From positions 1 through 40,846 of the forward strand of contig WQSK01000004.1 of NCBI GenBank assembly GCA_009787915.1: a stretch of DNA of 40,846 bases. The letters run 5' to 3'. The stretch comes from Bacillota bacterium. GTDB lineage: Bacteria > Bacillota > Clostridia > Christensenellales > UBA1242. Made by a program: the position numbers and the translations under genes. Below are positions 1-7,454 of the stretch, piece by piece. Position 1 is the stretch's first letter. Every line of letters starts with the position of its first letter. Below the pieces are notes generated by a model. The model ran no database searches, was not told the DNA's origin, and worked only from the letters and a program-made list of their open reading frames with translations.

Positions 1-682
1 CACCACCTTCAAAACCCGCGTCACCACCCCAAGTCCTGGCTCTCCTGCCCCGCCGAATAGTGTATACACCTTCACCATCGCTATCTAAAAACGCACCAGC
101 GCGTCCGCCAAGCCGCAATCGGTTGGCCTCGTGCGACATGCCACGGAAAATTGCCCCCGATGCACCGCCGCCGTCCGAGCCACCCGTTGCACGGTTTAGG
201 GCCTGGAACACAATTTGGTTAAGTTGCAACCCAACCAAAACGGCTGCAGTCACAAACAACATTGTTATCATCCCGCGAAACATTCTGAAAACAATCATGT
301 ACGGGTTGCCACCAGTTTTGTCCTTGATTTGTTCGCGAATGATTTGAATAATTGTAAAGAACATAATCAATGCCACGGCCACGATAATCATGTTTTGGAA
401 AAGGTTCCTAACGATACCGTGCTGTAAAAACACGGAAATAATATCATCGTCAAGTATTTGGTCACCTGGCTGACCGCCAACACCAACTTGGTCAGGAGAA
501 AAGGTACCGTCTGGTGCATTGCGTGCAACATAAACAGGACCAAGACCCGCCAGCCCCATAAATACGTCCTCTACCATATCAACAATAATTGTAAAGAAAA
601 TCCAAAACGGGTAAAAAATGTTGCCAAAGACAAAGCCCACCACATCGCCGAGCGGTCCAAGCAACAATCTCCCCAGATTCAT
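1..682 (-). CDS. Polytopic membrane protein, N-terminal fragment (runs off left edge)
   Basis: A complement-strand frame starts at ATG 682 and stays open to the window edge, so about 227 codons are visible and the C-terminus is missing. Hydrophobic segments lie near residues 20-36, 98-116 and 138-158, with a Gly/Asp-rich hydrophilic loop (about 57-80) between the first two. After residue 160 come Gly-rich and Arg-rich soluble stretches. An in-frame TGA lies just upstream of the ATG, which fixes the 5' limit; no clear Shine-Dalgarno is present. The layout of a few N-terminal helices followed by a long soluble region recalls large membrane subunits of type IV secretion or conjugation systems (VirB6/TrbL-like), but no family signature was recognised. 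That assignment is a guess; the coding call is firmer because the frame is long, open and consistent. Confidence 0.6.
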   Translation of the reverse strand, partial: MNLGRLLLGPLGDVVGFVFGNIFYPFWIFFTIIVDMVEDVFMGLAGLGPVYVARNAPDGTFSPDQVGVGGQPGDQILDDDIISVFLQHGIVRNLFQNMIIVAVALIMFFTIIQIIREQIKDKTGGNPYMIVFRMFRGMITMLFVTAAVLVGLQLNQIVFQALNRATGGSDGGGASGAIFRGMSHEANRLRLGGRAGAFLDSDGEGVYTIRRGRRARTWGGDAGFEGG

Positions 683-698
683 AGTTCAATATTAGAAC

Positions 699-731
699 AA
701 AAAAAAACCCACGTCAATATTTTTGGCATGG
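699..731 (-). terminator. Probable intrinsic terminator of gapA
   Basis: Read on the complement strand, a short stem (CCATG pairing with CGTGG, one G-T pair) is followed by a run of nine T. It starts 24 bases past the gapA stop and precedes the next complement-strand gene. The stem is short, so strength is uncertain; the T-tract is the main support. Confidence 0.45.
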
Positions 732-754
732 ATTTTTGTTTTAATTACAAAGAA

Positions 755-1762
755 TTATTTCGAGATATGTGCACAAAGGTCAACGGTACGGGTTGAATAA
801 CCCCACTCGTTATCATACCAAGCGACCAGTTTCACAAAGTTTTTGTTCAAACTAATTCCCGCCCTTGCATCAAAGATACAAGAATGTGAATTCCCGATAC
901 AATCTGAAGACACAATCAGGTCCTCGGTATATTGCATGATGCCTTTTAGGTTTGTTTCACTTGCTTTTTTCATAGCCGCACAAATCTGTTCGTAGGTTGC
1001 TTCTTTTTCAATGCGAACTGTGAGGTCAACAACCGATACGTTAAGCGTTGGAACACGGAAAGACATACCCGTCAACTTGCCGTTAAGGTCAGGGAGTACC
1101 AAACCAACTGCCTTCGCCGCACCTGTCGAGGACGGAATAATGTTCCCGCCGCCCGCACGACCGCCGCGCCAGTCTTTGTTAGACGGCCCATCAACAGTTT
1201 TTTGAGTTGCCGTCACCGCGTGCACAGTTGTCATCAATCCGTCGATAATCTTGAAGTTGTCATTAACCACTTTTGCGAGTGGTGCCAAACAGTTTGTCGT
1301 ACAACTCGCGTTCGAGATAACCACCATGTTTGGTTTGTATTCTGTGTGGTTTACGCCCATAACAAATGTCGGTGTTTCTTTGTCTTTTGCAGGTGCGGTG
1401 ATGATGACCTTTTTCGCCCCGCCCTTGATGTGTGCTTGGCATTGCTCTGTAGTTGTGAAAACACCTGTTGCCTCACAAACAATTTCTGCCCCCGCTTTTT
1501 TCCATGGGATTTGGGCAGGGTCTTTTTCGGTAAAGAAAAACACTTTTTTCCCATTGATTACCAATGCCCCCGCTTTTTCATCCACGGTGATTGTCCCTTT
1601 GAACTGTCCGTGGACTGTGTCGTAACGAAGCATATAAGCCGCGTACTCGAGTTCAATGAATGGGTCATTGACCGCAACAACTTGAACATCTTTCCTATCT
1701 GCCGCTATCCTAAGTATTAGGCGCCCGATACGCCCGAATCCGTTGATTCCAATTTTTGTCAT
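755..1762 (-). CDS. gapA: Glyceraldehyde-3-phosphate dehydrogenase, type I
   Basis: Cytosolic glycolytic enzyme that oxidises and phosphorylates glyceraldehyde-3-phosphate to 1,3-bisphosphoglycerate with NAD+. The 335-aa length is normal for the family. The N-terminus carries the Rossmann motif GINGFGRIGR (residues 4-13), and Asp33 in VND fits NAD preference. The active site is ASCTTNC with nucleophile Cys154, and the catalytic His181 lies in TTVHAVTATQ. The C-terminal WYDNEWGYS motif is intact. The start is supported by a strong AAGGAGG Shine-Dalgarno about 8 nt upstream, making this one of the few leadered single genes here. It is divergent from the PHP gene and probably monocistronic, since a terminator-like hairpin follows. 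Confidence 0.97.
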   Translation of the reverse strand: MTKIGINGFGRIGRLILRIAADRKDVQVVAVNDPFIELEYAAYMLRYDTVHGQFKGTITVDEKAGALVINGKKVFFFTEKDPAQIPWKKAGAEIVCEATGVFTTTEQCQAHIKGGAKKVIITAPAKDKETPTFVMGVNHTEYKPNMVVISNASCTTNCLAPLAKVVNDNFKIIDGLMTTVHAVTATQKTVDGPSNKDWRGGRAGGGNIIPSSTGAAKAVGLVLPDLNGKLTGMSFRVPTLNVSVVDLTVRIEKEATYEQICAAMKKASETNLKGIMQYTEDLIVSSDCIGNSHSCIFDARAGISLNKNFVKLVAWYDNEWGYSTRTVDLCAHISK

Positions 1763-1792
1763 TTTTGTTTCCTCCTTAAAGATAAAACTATT

Positions 1793-1821
1793 TTACAACA
1801 TCTATTATATATATGTAAAAT
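1793..1821 (+). promoter_or_regulatory. Promoter of the PHP gene, near-leaderless
   Basis: TTACAA (1793-1798), a 17-nt spacer and TAAAAT (1816-1821) resemble a sigma-A promoter. The -10 ends 9 nt before ATG 1831, so the leader would be only two or three bases and there is no Shine-Dalgarno. It lies in the 68-bp divergent gap with gapA. Confidence 0.5.
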
Positions 1822-1830
1822 GATTTTGTT

Positions 1831-2502
1831 ATGAAATACAAAACAGAAACACATTTGCATACCTCAGAGTCCAGCCCTTGCGGTTTTATGACCGCCAAAG
1901 AAATGGTACAGGCATACAAAAACGCGGGTTATAAAACCGTCATCATCACAGACCATGTTTACGAATACCCGTACCGCAATATGACGGATAAGACTTGGGA
2001 TGAAAAGATAGACTACTCTATGACGGGTTTCAAAAATGCCAAGGCACACGGCGACAAAATCGGTGTCAATGTTTTGTTTGCAATCGAAATCGTTTGCGAA
2101 GACAATGACCATATATTATATGGAATTACCGAGAAACTCTTGCGCTCGACCCCGAATATATACGAGATGACAATGCAGAACTTGAAAAACTTCGCCGACA
2201 AAAACAACATCTTGGTTGTCCAAGCCCACCCGTTTAGAACTTGTAGCACTACCCCACGGGCGCACGAATATGGTTTCGGAGCCGAGGTATACAACGGACA
2301 ATACGACAAAAGACACAGACAATGTTACGACAGCGCAATGGAATACGCAGGAGCACATGGTTTGTTAAAAACCAGTGGCTCTGACGCCCACGAACCTGAC
2401 GATATCGCACGCGGAGGCATGATATCAAAAACCGAAATCAAAACAATGGACGATTTTATTGAACTTGTAAAAAGTGGTTCGGGCGAACTTATCACATCTT
2501 AA
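1831..2502 (+). CDS. PHP-domain metal-dependent phosphoesterase
   Basis: A 223-aa single-domain PHP protein, related to histidinol-phosphatase-type and polymerase-associated phosphoesterases. Metal-binding motifs appear in the expected order: His8 and His10 (THLHT), Asp41-His42 (ITDHVY), acidic residues near 86-90, His133 (QAHPFR) and Asp185/His187 (GSDAHEPDD). The substrate cannot be told: no histidine-biosynthesis gene lies nearby, so histidinol phosphatase is possible but unsupported. The stop codon overlaps the stop of the converging S51 gene within a single TTAA. Expression is probably from the promoter just upstream with almost no 5' leader. Confidence 0.85.
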   Translation: MKYKTETHLHTSESSPCGFMTAKEMVQAYKNAGYKTVIITDHVYEYPYRNMTDKTWDEKIDYSMTGFKNAKAHGDKIGVNVLFAIEIVCEDNDHILYGITEKLLRSTPNIYEMTMQNLKNFADKNNILVVQAHPFRTCSTTPRAHEYGFGAEVYNGQYDKRHRQCYDSAMEYAGAHGLLKTSGSDAHEPDDIARGGMISKTEIKTMDDFIELVKSGSGELITS

Positions 2503-3302
2503 CTGATTGCCACACAGTCTGTTTTATCACCCAAAAGATTATACCTTATAACTGTTGGTATCGCTTGTTTGAACGTACTTTTTTTGTATATATCCAACCA
2601 CGTTTGTTCCTCTGTAAAATCAGAACCGACAACCAAAGTTTCTTCACCAGAGCCCAAGTCTTTTACAAACATTGTTTCATCATGCACAGGTATCGTAGCC
2701 TGACCATTTTTCATTCTTGTTTGCAAGATAGAATCAACAACATCGGATTCATGCCTGCCGTCCGCCCATGGTTTTTGTTTGGATTTATAATGAGGCAAAA
2801 TCATCTCGCTCTTTAACAAACCGATACCATCGTACGTATCGGTATCCAAACCAAAGTGGTTTGCCTCGGGGTTATCATAAACACTGACTGTGCTTAAATC
2901 ATCTGTTGTTGAAACTATACCCGCGCTGGCTCCGACCCAGAGTAAATCTGGGTTTTCAATATTTGCATGTGCCCATTCTGAAAAACCAGATACTTTCATC
3001 AAGCGTGACAAGTCAAAACTGTTACCACCCTCTACATAAATAGTTTTTGCCTTTTCCAAAGCCCTGAACAAATCACCTGGCTTACCTAAGTAATCTTGCA
3101 AACTCAAAACTTCTATAGAAAATTTGCCTTTCGATTTCAAATTACGCAATTTGTTTTGTGCCTTAATACTGCAATAAGAGTTATCGTCCAATGCATCTAA
3201 ACCATCTGGAATATAGAAAAGTTCATTTCCAAACTTCTCTCTGTGACCCATTGTGTATTGCTTCAAGAACTTTATATTTCTTGGTGCCGTTATTATTTTC
3301 AT
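2499..3302 (-). CDS. Peptidase S51 (dipeptidase E-like) family protein
   Basis: A 267-aa protein with the class-I glutamine-amidotransferase-like fold expected of peptidase family S51, whose members are cytosolic serine peptidases acting on Asp-X dipeptides or on cyanophycin. The family glycine motif EGGNSFDL (about 91-98) precedes the nucleophile elbow GASAG, with Ser126 the predicted nucleophile; His171 in the LPHY motif is a candidate second catalytic residue. An AAGGGG Shine-Dalgarno precedes the ATG. A second, diverged S51 gene lies at 15627-16298, so the genome carries at least two. Substrate unknown. Confidence 0.8.
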   Translation of the reverse strand: MKIITAPRNIKFLKQYTMGHREKFGNELFYIPDGLDALDDNSYCSIKAQNKLRNLKSKGKFSIEVLSLQDYLGKPGDLFRALEKAKTIYVEGGNSFDLSRLMKVSGFSEWAHANIENPDLLWVGASAGIVSTTDDLSTVSVYDNPEANHFGLDTDTYDGIGLLKSEMILPHYKSKQKPWADGRHESDVVDSILQTRMKNGQATIPVHDETMFVKDLGSGEETLVVGSDFTEEQTWLDIYKKSTFKQAIPTVIRYNLLGDKTDCVAIS

Positions 3303-3325
3303 ATTTATATCCCCTTAATATCATC

Positions 3326-3368
3326 AAAAAAAATCTGCTTTTGCATTTAACGCTCAAGCAGATTTTTT
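3326..3368. terminator. Bidirectional intrinsic terminator
   Basis: Perfect inverted repeat AAAAAATCTGCTT / AAGCAGATTTTTT around a 14-nt loop. A-tract and T-tract on both sides let it work on either strand. On the complement strand it would end the plsX transcript just before the S51 gene, whose start follows 24 bases later. Confidence 0.75.
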
Positions 3369-3524
3369 GTTCCTTTTTATTTTAAATTAATTATAATTTT
3401 TATTTTTTTACCGCAGAAACCCAAAACCCGCACGTCCGCCGACGAGCCAAATAAACCGAATATAGAGTTTCTTACAGGTTTTCAATTCCATATATATATT
3501 ATATACCACAATAGATACAATTTG
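3369..3524. other. AT-rich intergenic stretch without a clear gene
   Basis: About 155 bases between the terminator and the small gene downstream of plsX. It holds an AT-rich tract, a more GC-rich island at about 3411-3475 and a TATATA run near 3491-3504. Complement-strand frames through the GC-rich island are open only for about 20-25 codons and look non-genic. No promoter or RNA was recognised. Confidence 0.4.
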
Positions 3525-3713
3525 TCAATGATTTTTTCGGCGTCTGCCCCTAATAATATCAAGATTGTGTCTAAGGAGCCCCAAAAACTCAGACAGTTCC
3601 ATAAGTTGGTGTTCATCCAAACAATTGGCGAGCGCCGTCGCCGTCACACCCGCTTGTGCAATCAGGCATTCGCCGCTTTTTATATCACGTTGTTGTTTAT
3701 TTTCATTACTCAT
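3525..3713 (-). CDS. Small conserved-looking protein downstream of plsX
   Basis: A 62-aa frame beginning MSNENKQQRD, 17 nt after the plsX stop on the same strand, so probably in the same transcript. A longer frame from 3749 exists but overlaps plsX and has no better start. The product is soluble, with two predicted helices and an amphipathic pattern (LANCLDEHQLMELSEFLGLLRHNLDII), then a basic tail. The pattern resembles small Bacillota domains of unknown function; no function is assigned. Confidence 0.6.
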   Translation of the reverse strand: MSNENKQQRDIKSGECLIAQAGVTATALANCLDEHQLMELSEFLGLLRHNLDIIRGRRRKNH

Positions 3714-3730
3714 TAGGTCATTATATATGA

Positions 3731-4738
3731 TTACTCTGTAACTTGGCACTTTGCAATTGCCGAACCAATCTTTTCTGACAAAGACATAGCCCCCATTTTC
3801 GATGCCTGCAAGATTGCCGTTGCGATTGCGCTTGGTCCGCTGTTCCCGTGTGCTTTTAAAAGCGGTTTTTTCACACCCAAGAATATCGCCCCGCCCTTTG
3901 CATCTTCACCAAGTCGCTTTTTCATTTTAAGCAACCTTGGTGCAACCAAAATCTTTCCGACTACCGAACCTTTAAGTGCGGATTTTAGTTCTTTGGAAAA
4001 CAACTTGGCGGTTCCTTCCAGGGTTTTTAACAAAACGTTTCCAACAAACCCGTCAGCAACGACTATGTCACATTTTCCCATTACAACGTCGCGAGCCTCT
4101 ATGTTTCCAACAAAATTAAGACCCGACTCTTTTAACAACTTGAATGTTTCAAGGGTTAATTCGTTTCCTTTTTCGTCCTCGGCACCAACCGAGAGCAAAC
4201 CAACGCGTGGTTTTTCCAAACCTTTTTCCCTTGCATAAATATCGGCCATAACCGCAAAGTGCAACAAGTTGATTGGCTTGCAATCCATGTTTGCCCCCAA
4301 ATCCAAAACCATAACACCTTTTCTATCTATAGTAGGTAAACTCGCACAAAGCGCAGGACGGGAAACCCCCGCTATCCGCCCAAGTTTCATAAACCCACCC
4401 GTGAGCAAAGCCCCCGTGCTTCCTGCCGATACCATAGCAGAACAATCTTCACGGCTCTTAAGTGCCTCGACACCTTTGACAATTGAACTGTCGGGTTTGG
4501 TTCGGATTGCTTGGGCTGGATGCTCGTTCATCTCTATATTTACAGTTGTATGAATGACCTCTACTCGACCCGAGTTTATAAACTCACCCATGTTTTTATA
4601 GTCACGAATTTTTTGCTCGTCACCAACGAGTACAAGTTTCAATGCTTTGTCGCTATCCAATGCCGACATCGCTGCGGGAAGTGTCGCCATCACACCATTG
4701 TCCCCACCTAAACAATCAAGAATTACTTTTGTTTCCAC
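3731..4738 (-). CDS. plsX: Phosphate acyltransferase PlsX
   Basis: Peripheral membrane enzyme that converts acyl-ACP plus phosphate to acyl-phosphate, the acyl donor for PlsY in phospholipid synthesis. The 335-aa length is normal. Family hallmarks are visible: the N-terminal DCLGGDNG motif (8-15), VSAGSTGALLTGG, VLDLGANMDCKP, the GNIEARD segment and the C-terminal HGNSGPSAIATAI. The start is a GTG at 4738, because in-frame stops lie just upstream; no Shine-Dalgarno is present. In many bacteria rpmF and plsX are co-directional; here rpmF is divergent across a 53-bp gap. Confidence 0.95.
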   Translation of the reverse strand: METKVILDCLGGDNGVMATLPAAMSALDSDKALKLVLVGDEQKIRDYKNMGEFINSGRVEVIHTTVNIEMNEHPAQAIRTKPDSSIVKGVEALKSREDCSAMVSAGSTGALLTGGFMKLGRIAGVSRPALCASLPTIDRKGVMVLDLGANMDCKPINLLHFAVMADIYAREKGLEKPRVGLLSVGAEDEKGNELTLETFKLLKESGLNFVGNIEARDVVMGKCDIVVADGFVGNVLLKTLEGTAKLFSKELKSALKGSVVGKILVAPRLLKMKKRLGEDAKGGAIFLGVKKPLLKAHGNSGPSAIATAILQASKMGAMSLSEKIGSAIAKCQVTE

Positions 4739-4774
4739 TTGACAAGGTTATCATATACGTGTTATGTTTGTCAA
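4739..4774. promoter_or_regulatory. Facing promoters between plsX and rpmF
   Basis: On the plus strand TTGACA (4739-4744) is followed after 18 nt by TATGTT (4763-4768), just ahead of the rpmF Shine-Dalgarno. On the complement strand a second perfect TTGACA (4769-4774) faces plsX, although its -10 is poor. The two elements overlap, so polymerase binding at one may exclude the other. Confidence 0.45.
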
Positions 4775-4791
4775 ATAAAGGAGTACCAAAC

Positions 4792-4989
4792 ATGGCAGTA
4801 CCAAAAACCAAGACCTCGAAATCCAAAAAGCGCACAAGGAGTGCCGCTAATTTCAAAGCGCACGCAAGGGCAACAAGCGAATGCCCACATTGTCACGAAC
4901 AAAAACAACCACACCGTGTTTGCAAAGCCTGTGGTTATTATAAAGGCGCAAAAGTTCTTGAAGTAGAAAAAGAAAAGAAAAAAGATTAA
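4792..4989 (+). CDS. rpmF: 50S ribosomal protein L32
   Basis: A 65-aa ribosomal protein of the large subunit. The N-terminus MAVPKTKTSKSKKRTRSA is basic. The zinc-ribbon form of L32 is present: CPHC (about 35-38) and CKAC (about 48-51) supply four Cys ligands. A Shine-Dalgarno AAAGGAG ends 8 nt before the ATG. It is followed by a small hairpin and then a bidirectional terminator. Confidence 0.97.
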   Translation: MAVPKTKTSKSKKRTRSAANFKAHARATSECPHCHEQKQPHRVCKACGYYKGAKVLEVEKEKKKD

Positions 4990-5004
4990 CCAGCGTACCG
5001 CTGG
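4990..5004 (+). other. Short perfect hairpin right after the rpmF stop
   Basis: CCAGCG-TAC-CGCTGG begins on the base after the rpmF stop codon. No T-tract follows, so it is not an intrinsic terminator on its own. It could protect the 3' end of the rpmF mRNA or be chance. Confidence 0.35.
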
Positions 5005-5025
5005 ACCTAGTTGCTACGCGTACAT

Positions 5026-5059
5026 TAAAAATACCCCAGTTAATCGCGGGGCATTTTTT
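5026..5059. terminator. Bidirectional terminator between rpmF and the 762-aa gene
   Basis: AAAAATACCCC and GGGGCATTTTTT pair with one mismatch around a 9-nt loop. A/T tracts flank both sides. It sits between two converging genes and can serve both. Confidence 0.7.
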
Positions 5060-5074
5060 GTTGTATAAAAAACT

Positions 5075-7363
5075 TTAGACGCCCAATGTGTCGTCGACTT
5101 CTGTGGCGGCCCTGCCCATACCTGCGGTGCCGTCAAGAAACCGCTCGCAACTCTTTTCACCTTTTTCGGCAAGAAGGGCCTTAAGTTCCCCGACCTCGTC
5201 AACGGTTCCGCCCGTTCCATCCGTGAGCCTTGGTCCGCCGTTCATCTCGTCACGTTTTTTCATAATGAGTTCTTTTAATCGCGGTGAAAAACCTGTTGTA
5301 GAAGCAGGTCGTCTGTATCTTGGGTGCGACATATCGCGACGTTCTTTTATATCTTTGACTACGACATTTATGATGTGTTTTATATTTTGCTCGGTGTTTG
5401 CGGTGTTGTGTCGCAAATGTTTTACAAGGTCAGGGGTCTGAATATCGGTTACGCCCCTTGCAAGGTCGGCAGATTCTTCAACATACTCTCTCATACTTTC
5501 AAATCCGTTCGCGGTTCCATTTCGTTTAAGTTTTTCTGCGAGAAACGCTTTTTTCTCGCCAATTCTTTTGATTCCTGCAATATCGCTTGTGACGTTGGCG
5601 CGTGCCTCGTCCGATAATCCGCTGTCAGGGAGTTCCAACCACCTGCCCAAAACAACAAGGTACTCATCCAACAACGCACTGACATGAAGGACTTGGAGTT
5701 CACTGTTTTTTTGTTCCTCGGTAATCGGTTGGTCGAGGACATCTACAGGCGGAGGGTCGTCTGGTGGGTCCAAAACATCATCGGGGTCGGCGGGGTCAAG
5801 CGGGTCGGGCGCATCAATATCGTCATCGGCGGAATCATCAACATCAGTACCACCCGTTCCAAAGTCGCCAAAGTCACCCAAATCAAATATTTCGTCGTCA
5901 TCCGTTGTTAAATCATGGTCCCTCAAATATTGCTCGATTTTATTTTTCGCATCTTGCCTATCAAGATAATCCAACACAACAATGGCATTATTAAGTTGCT
6001 CACTATACGTGACAATCAACTTTTTGTTCTTAATCGCATCTGAACACGCTGTAAAAAAGTCGTCGTCATAAGCCCCCAACCCTGCATAGTTTTCACCATC
6101 AATTTCAGAAAGCGCGCTCACGTCTATAAGTCCCAAATACCAAACTATATCTGTGTCGTCTATGGTGACGATACTTGACTGGTTTCTTCTATCCATCAAT
6201 TCACGATAGTCGTGTATTCTTTGTTTTGTTTCCCTGACTGTGTTCAAGAGTGCCTGTGTCGCCAATTCCTCCGCGGTCAAAGGTGGGGTTTCAACATCCG
6301 CGGGGGCAAGGTCGGGCAGGTCAGTCCCAAGCAATTCATCATCACCATAATAATCAAAAAGAGGCCTGTCTATCATTACCTTGTCGAACTTAATATAATA
6401 CTGCCATGGTTTAATTACCGCAGTTCCATAGGGTTGAGGCATAGCGTCAACATTACCCACCTCCAAATTTCCTGTGAATCCGCTGGCATTGGGTTGCGGT
6501 TCTTCGATTGGTCCTTGCGCCAATTTCGCGTGCATAGAATCAAATAACTCTGGGTGTTGTTTTTCCAAAACATAAGAGGTCGGACTCCCCTCCCTTAACA
6601 AATCCGCGAGCGCATCAAAAGAATGTGTTCCCGTTTCATTAACCACGTCCAAAAAGTTTTTGTCCCTATCAAAAGATATTAAAACTGAGCCGTTTAAACT
6701 TAAATCTGTTCCTTTGTAAAACCAAAGCCTAAGGGTAAAAATTGTATCTTCTGGTTTTTCGCCCTGAACCTCAACAAGGTCGTCGGCATAAGACAAATAT
6801 GGTTCCAACCGCGCACTTTGTTCTTCGGTAAGTTTCACGTTTTCAAGTTCAACCCTAAGGTGATGGATATTAAAGTTTTCATCCTTCATCAGTTTGTTTA
6901 TGATATCGTTTAATTCGTCATCGGTTATTGATTTTGTCGTAGGCTCGTTTGATTTAAGGGTTTCAAGCAACTTTGGTTCATGTCGCAAAAGATATAAATA
7001 AACTGGGTGATTTTCTGGCAAAAGATTCAGGTCAACAATACCCCAAAGACCCGAGATACTCTCGATTTTGCCATTAGCAATGTTTATGGTCCACGGTATG
7101 TAATTTTCAGGTGCACTCCCCCATGAGTTCTGATGGATAGTAATCGAACTACTATTGACACCATCTGCAATGGAAACTCTGTTCCCTCCCTCATGGGTAA
7201 GATACCGTTCTAAAATCCTTTCTTGCTTCTCTGTCAGGGTTGCACCGTCCCCAAGTTTTGCAACTTCATCTCGCGCAAAACCATATGGTGTCCGACCCTC
7301 GGTTTCACGGCGCATAATCTTTTCGACAAGTCCGTCAATAAATTCGTTTGTTACTTCTGCCAC
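5075..7363 (-). CDS. Large acidic protein with a tandemly duplicated domain, unknown function
   Basis: A 762-aa frame from GTG 7363; a longer open frame reaches 7525, but a promoter-like box 7 nt before this GTG and antisense overlap with the neighbouring gene favour the shorter form. No signal peptide or membrane segment is seen, so it is probably cytosolic. Residues about 1-140 and 146-280 look like two copies of one domain: each has an N-terminal helix, then LTEKQERILERYL or LTEEQSARLEPYL, a beta-rich middle, and a C-terminal P(V/T)xY...(H)P(K/E)L motif. After a variable region comes a helical part (365-480), an extremely Asp/Pro-rich linker (485-545) and a basic helical C-terminus. No family was recognised. 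Confidence 0.8.
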   Translation of the reverse strand: MAEVTNEFIDGLVEKIMRRETEGRTPYGFARDEVAKLGDGATLTEKQERILERYLTHEGGNRVSIADGVNSSSITIHQNSWGSAPENYIPWTINIANGKIESISGLWGIVDLNLLPENHPVYLYLLRHEPKLLETLKSNEPTTKSITDDELNDIINKLMKDENFNIHHLRVELENVKLTEEQSARLEPYLSYADDLVEVQGEKPEDTIFTLRLWFYKGTDLSLNGSVLISFDRDKNFLDVVNETGTHSFDALADLLREGSPTSYVLEKQHPELFDSMHAKLAQGPIEEPQPNASGFTGNLEVGNVDAMPQPYGTAVIKPWQYYIKFDKVMIDRPLFDYYGDDELLGTDLPDLAPADVETPPLTAEELATQALLNTVRETKQRIHDYRELMDRRNQSSIVTIDDTDIVWYLGLIDVSALSEIDGENYAGLGAYDDDFFTACSDAIKNKKLIVTYSEQLNNAIVVLDYLDRQDAKNKIEQYLRDHDLTTDDDEIFDLGDFGDFGTGGTDVDDSADDDIDAPDPLDPADPDDVLDPPDDPPPVDVLDQPITEEQKNSELQVLHVSALLDEYLVVLGRWLELPDSGLSDEARANVTSDIAGIKRIGEKKAFLAEKLKRNGTANGFESMREYVEESADLARGVTDIQTPDLVKHLRHNTANTEQNIKHIINVVVKDIKERRDMSHPRYRRPASTTGFSPRLKELIMKKRDEMNGGPRLTDGTGGTVDEVGELKALLAEKGEKSCERFLDGTAGMGRAATEVDDTLGV

Positions 7364-7370
7364 TGTGCAT

Positions 7371-7399
7371 AGTATGCCACATTTTTCGGCTTTTTGCAA
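7371..7399 (-). promoter_or_regulatory. Promoter of the 762-aa gene, leaderless
   Basis: On the complement strand TTGCAA (7394-7399), a 17-nt spacer and CATACT (7371-7376) precede GTG 7363 by 7 nt, with a TG dinucleotide just ahead of the -10. Transcription would start at or one base before the GTG. The FtsH start has a nearly identical GGCATACTATG context. Confidence 0.6.
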
Positions 7400-7417
7400 C
7401 TGATTTCTTCGTGATAA

Positions 7418-7446
7418 TTGACTTTTGTCGAAAAGTGTGTTATTAT
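7418..7446 (+). promoter_or_regulatory. Promoter of the metallopeptidase gene, leaderless
   Basis: TTGACT (7418-7423), exactly 17 nt, TATTAT (7441-7446). The expected start point falls about two bases before ATG 7455. No Shine-Dalgarno exists. Confidence 0.65.
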
Positions 7447-7454
7447 GAAACCCA

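Noticed and set aside
458..796. Plus-strand ORF over the 5' end of the membrane-protein gene
   Set aside because: Antisense to the complement-strand membrane protein and crosses the gapA terminator; composition is not protein-like.
1202..1720. Long plus-strand ORFs antisense to gapA (also 1251-1625 and 1011-1205)
   Set aside because: They mirror a certain gene, have no Shine-Dalgarno or promoter box, and encode Cys/Arg-rich low-plausibility peptides.
5088..6547. Plus-strand ORFs antisense to the 762-aa gene
   Set aside because: Shadows of a long coding frame, rich in Phe/Ser/Cys, with no initiation signals.
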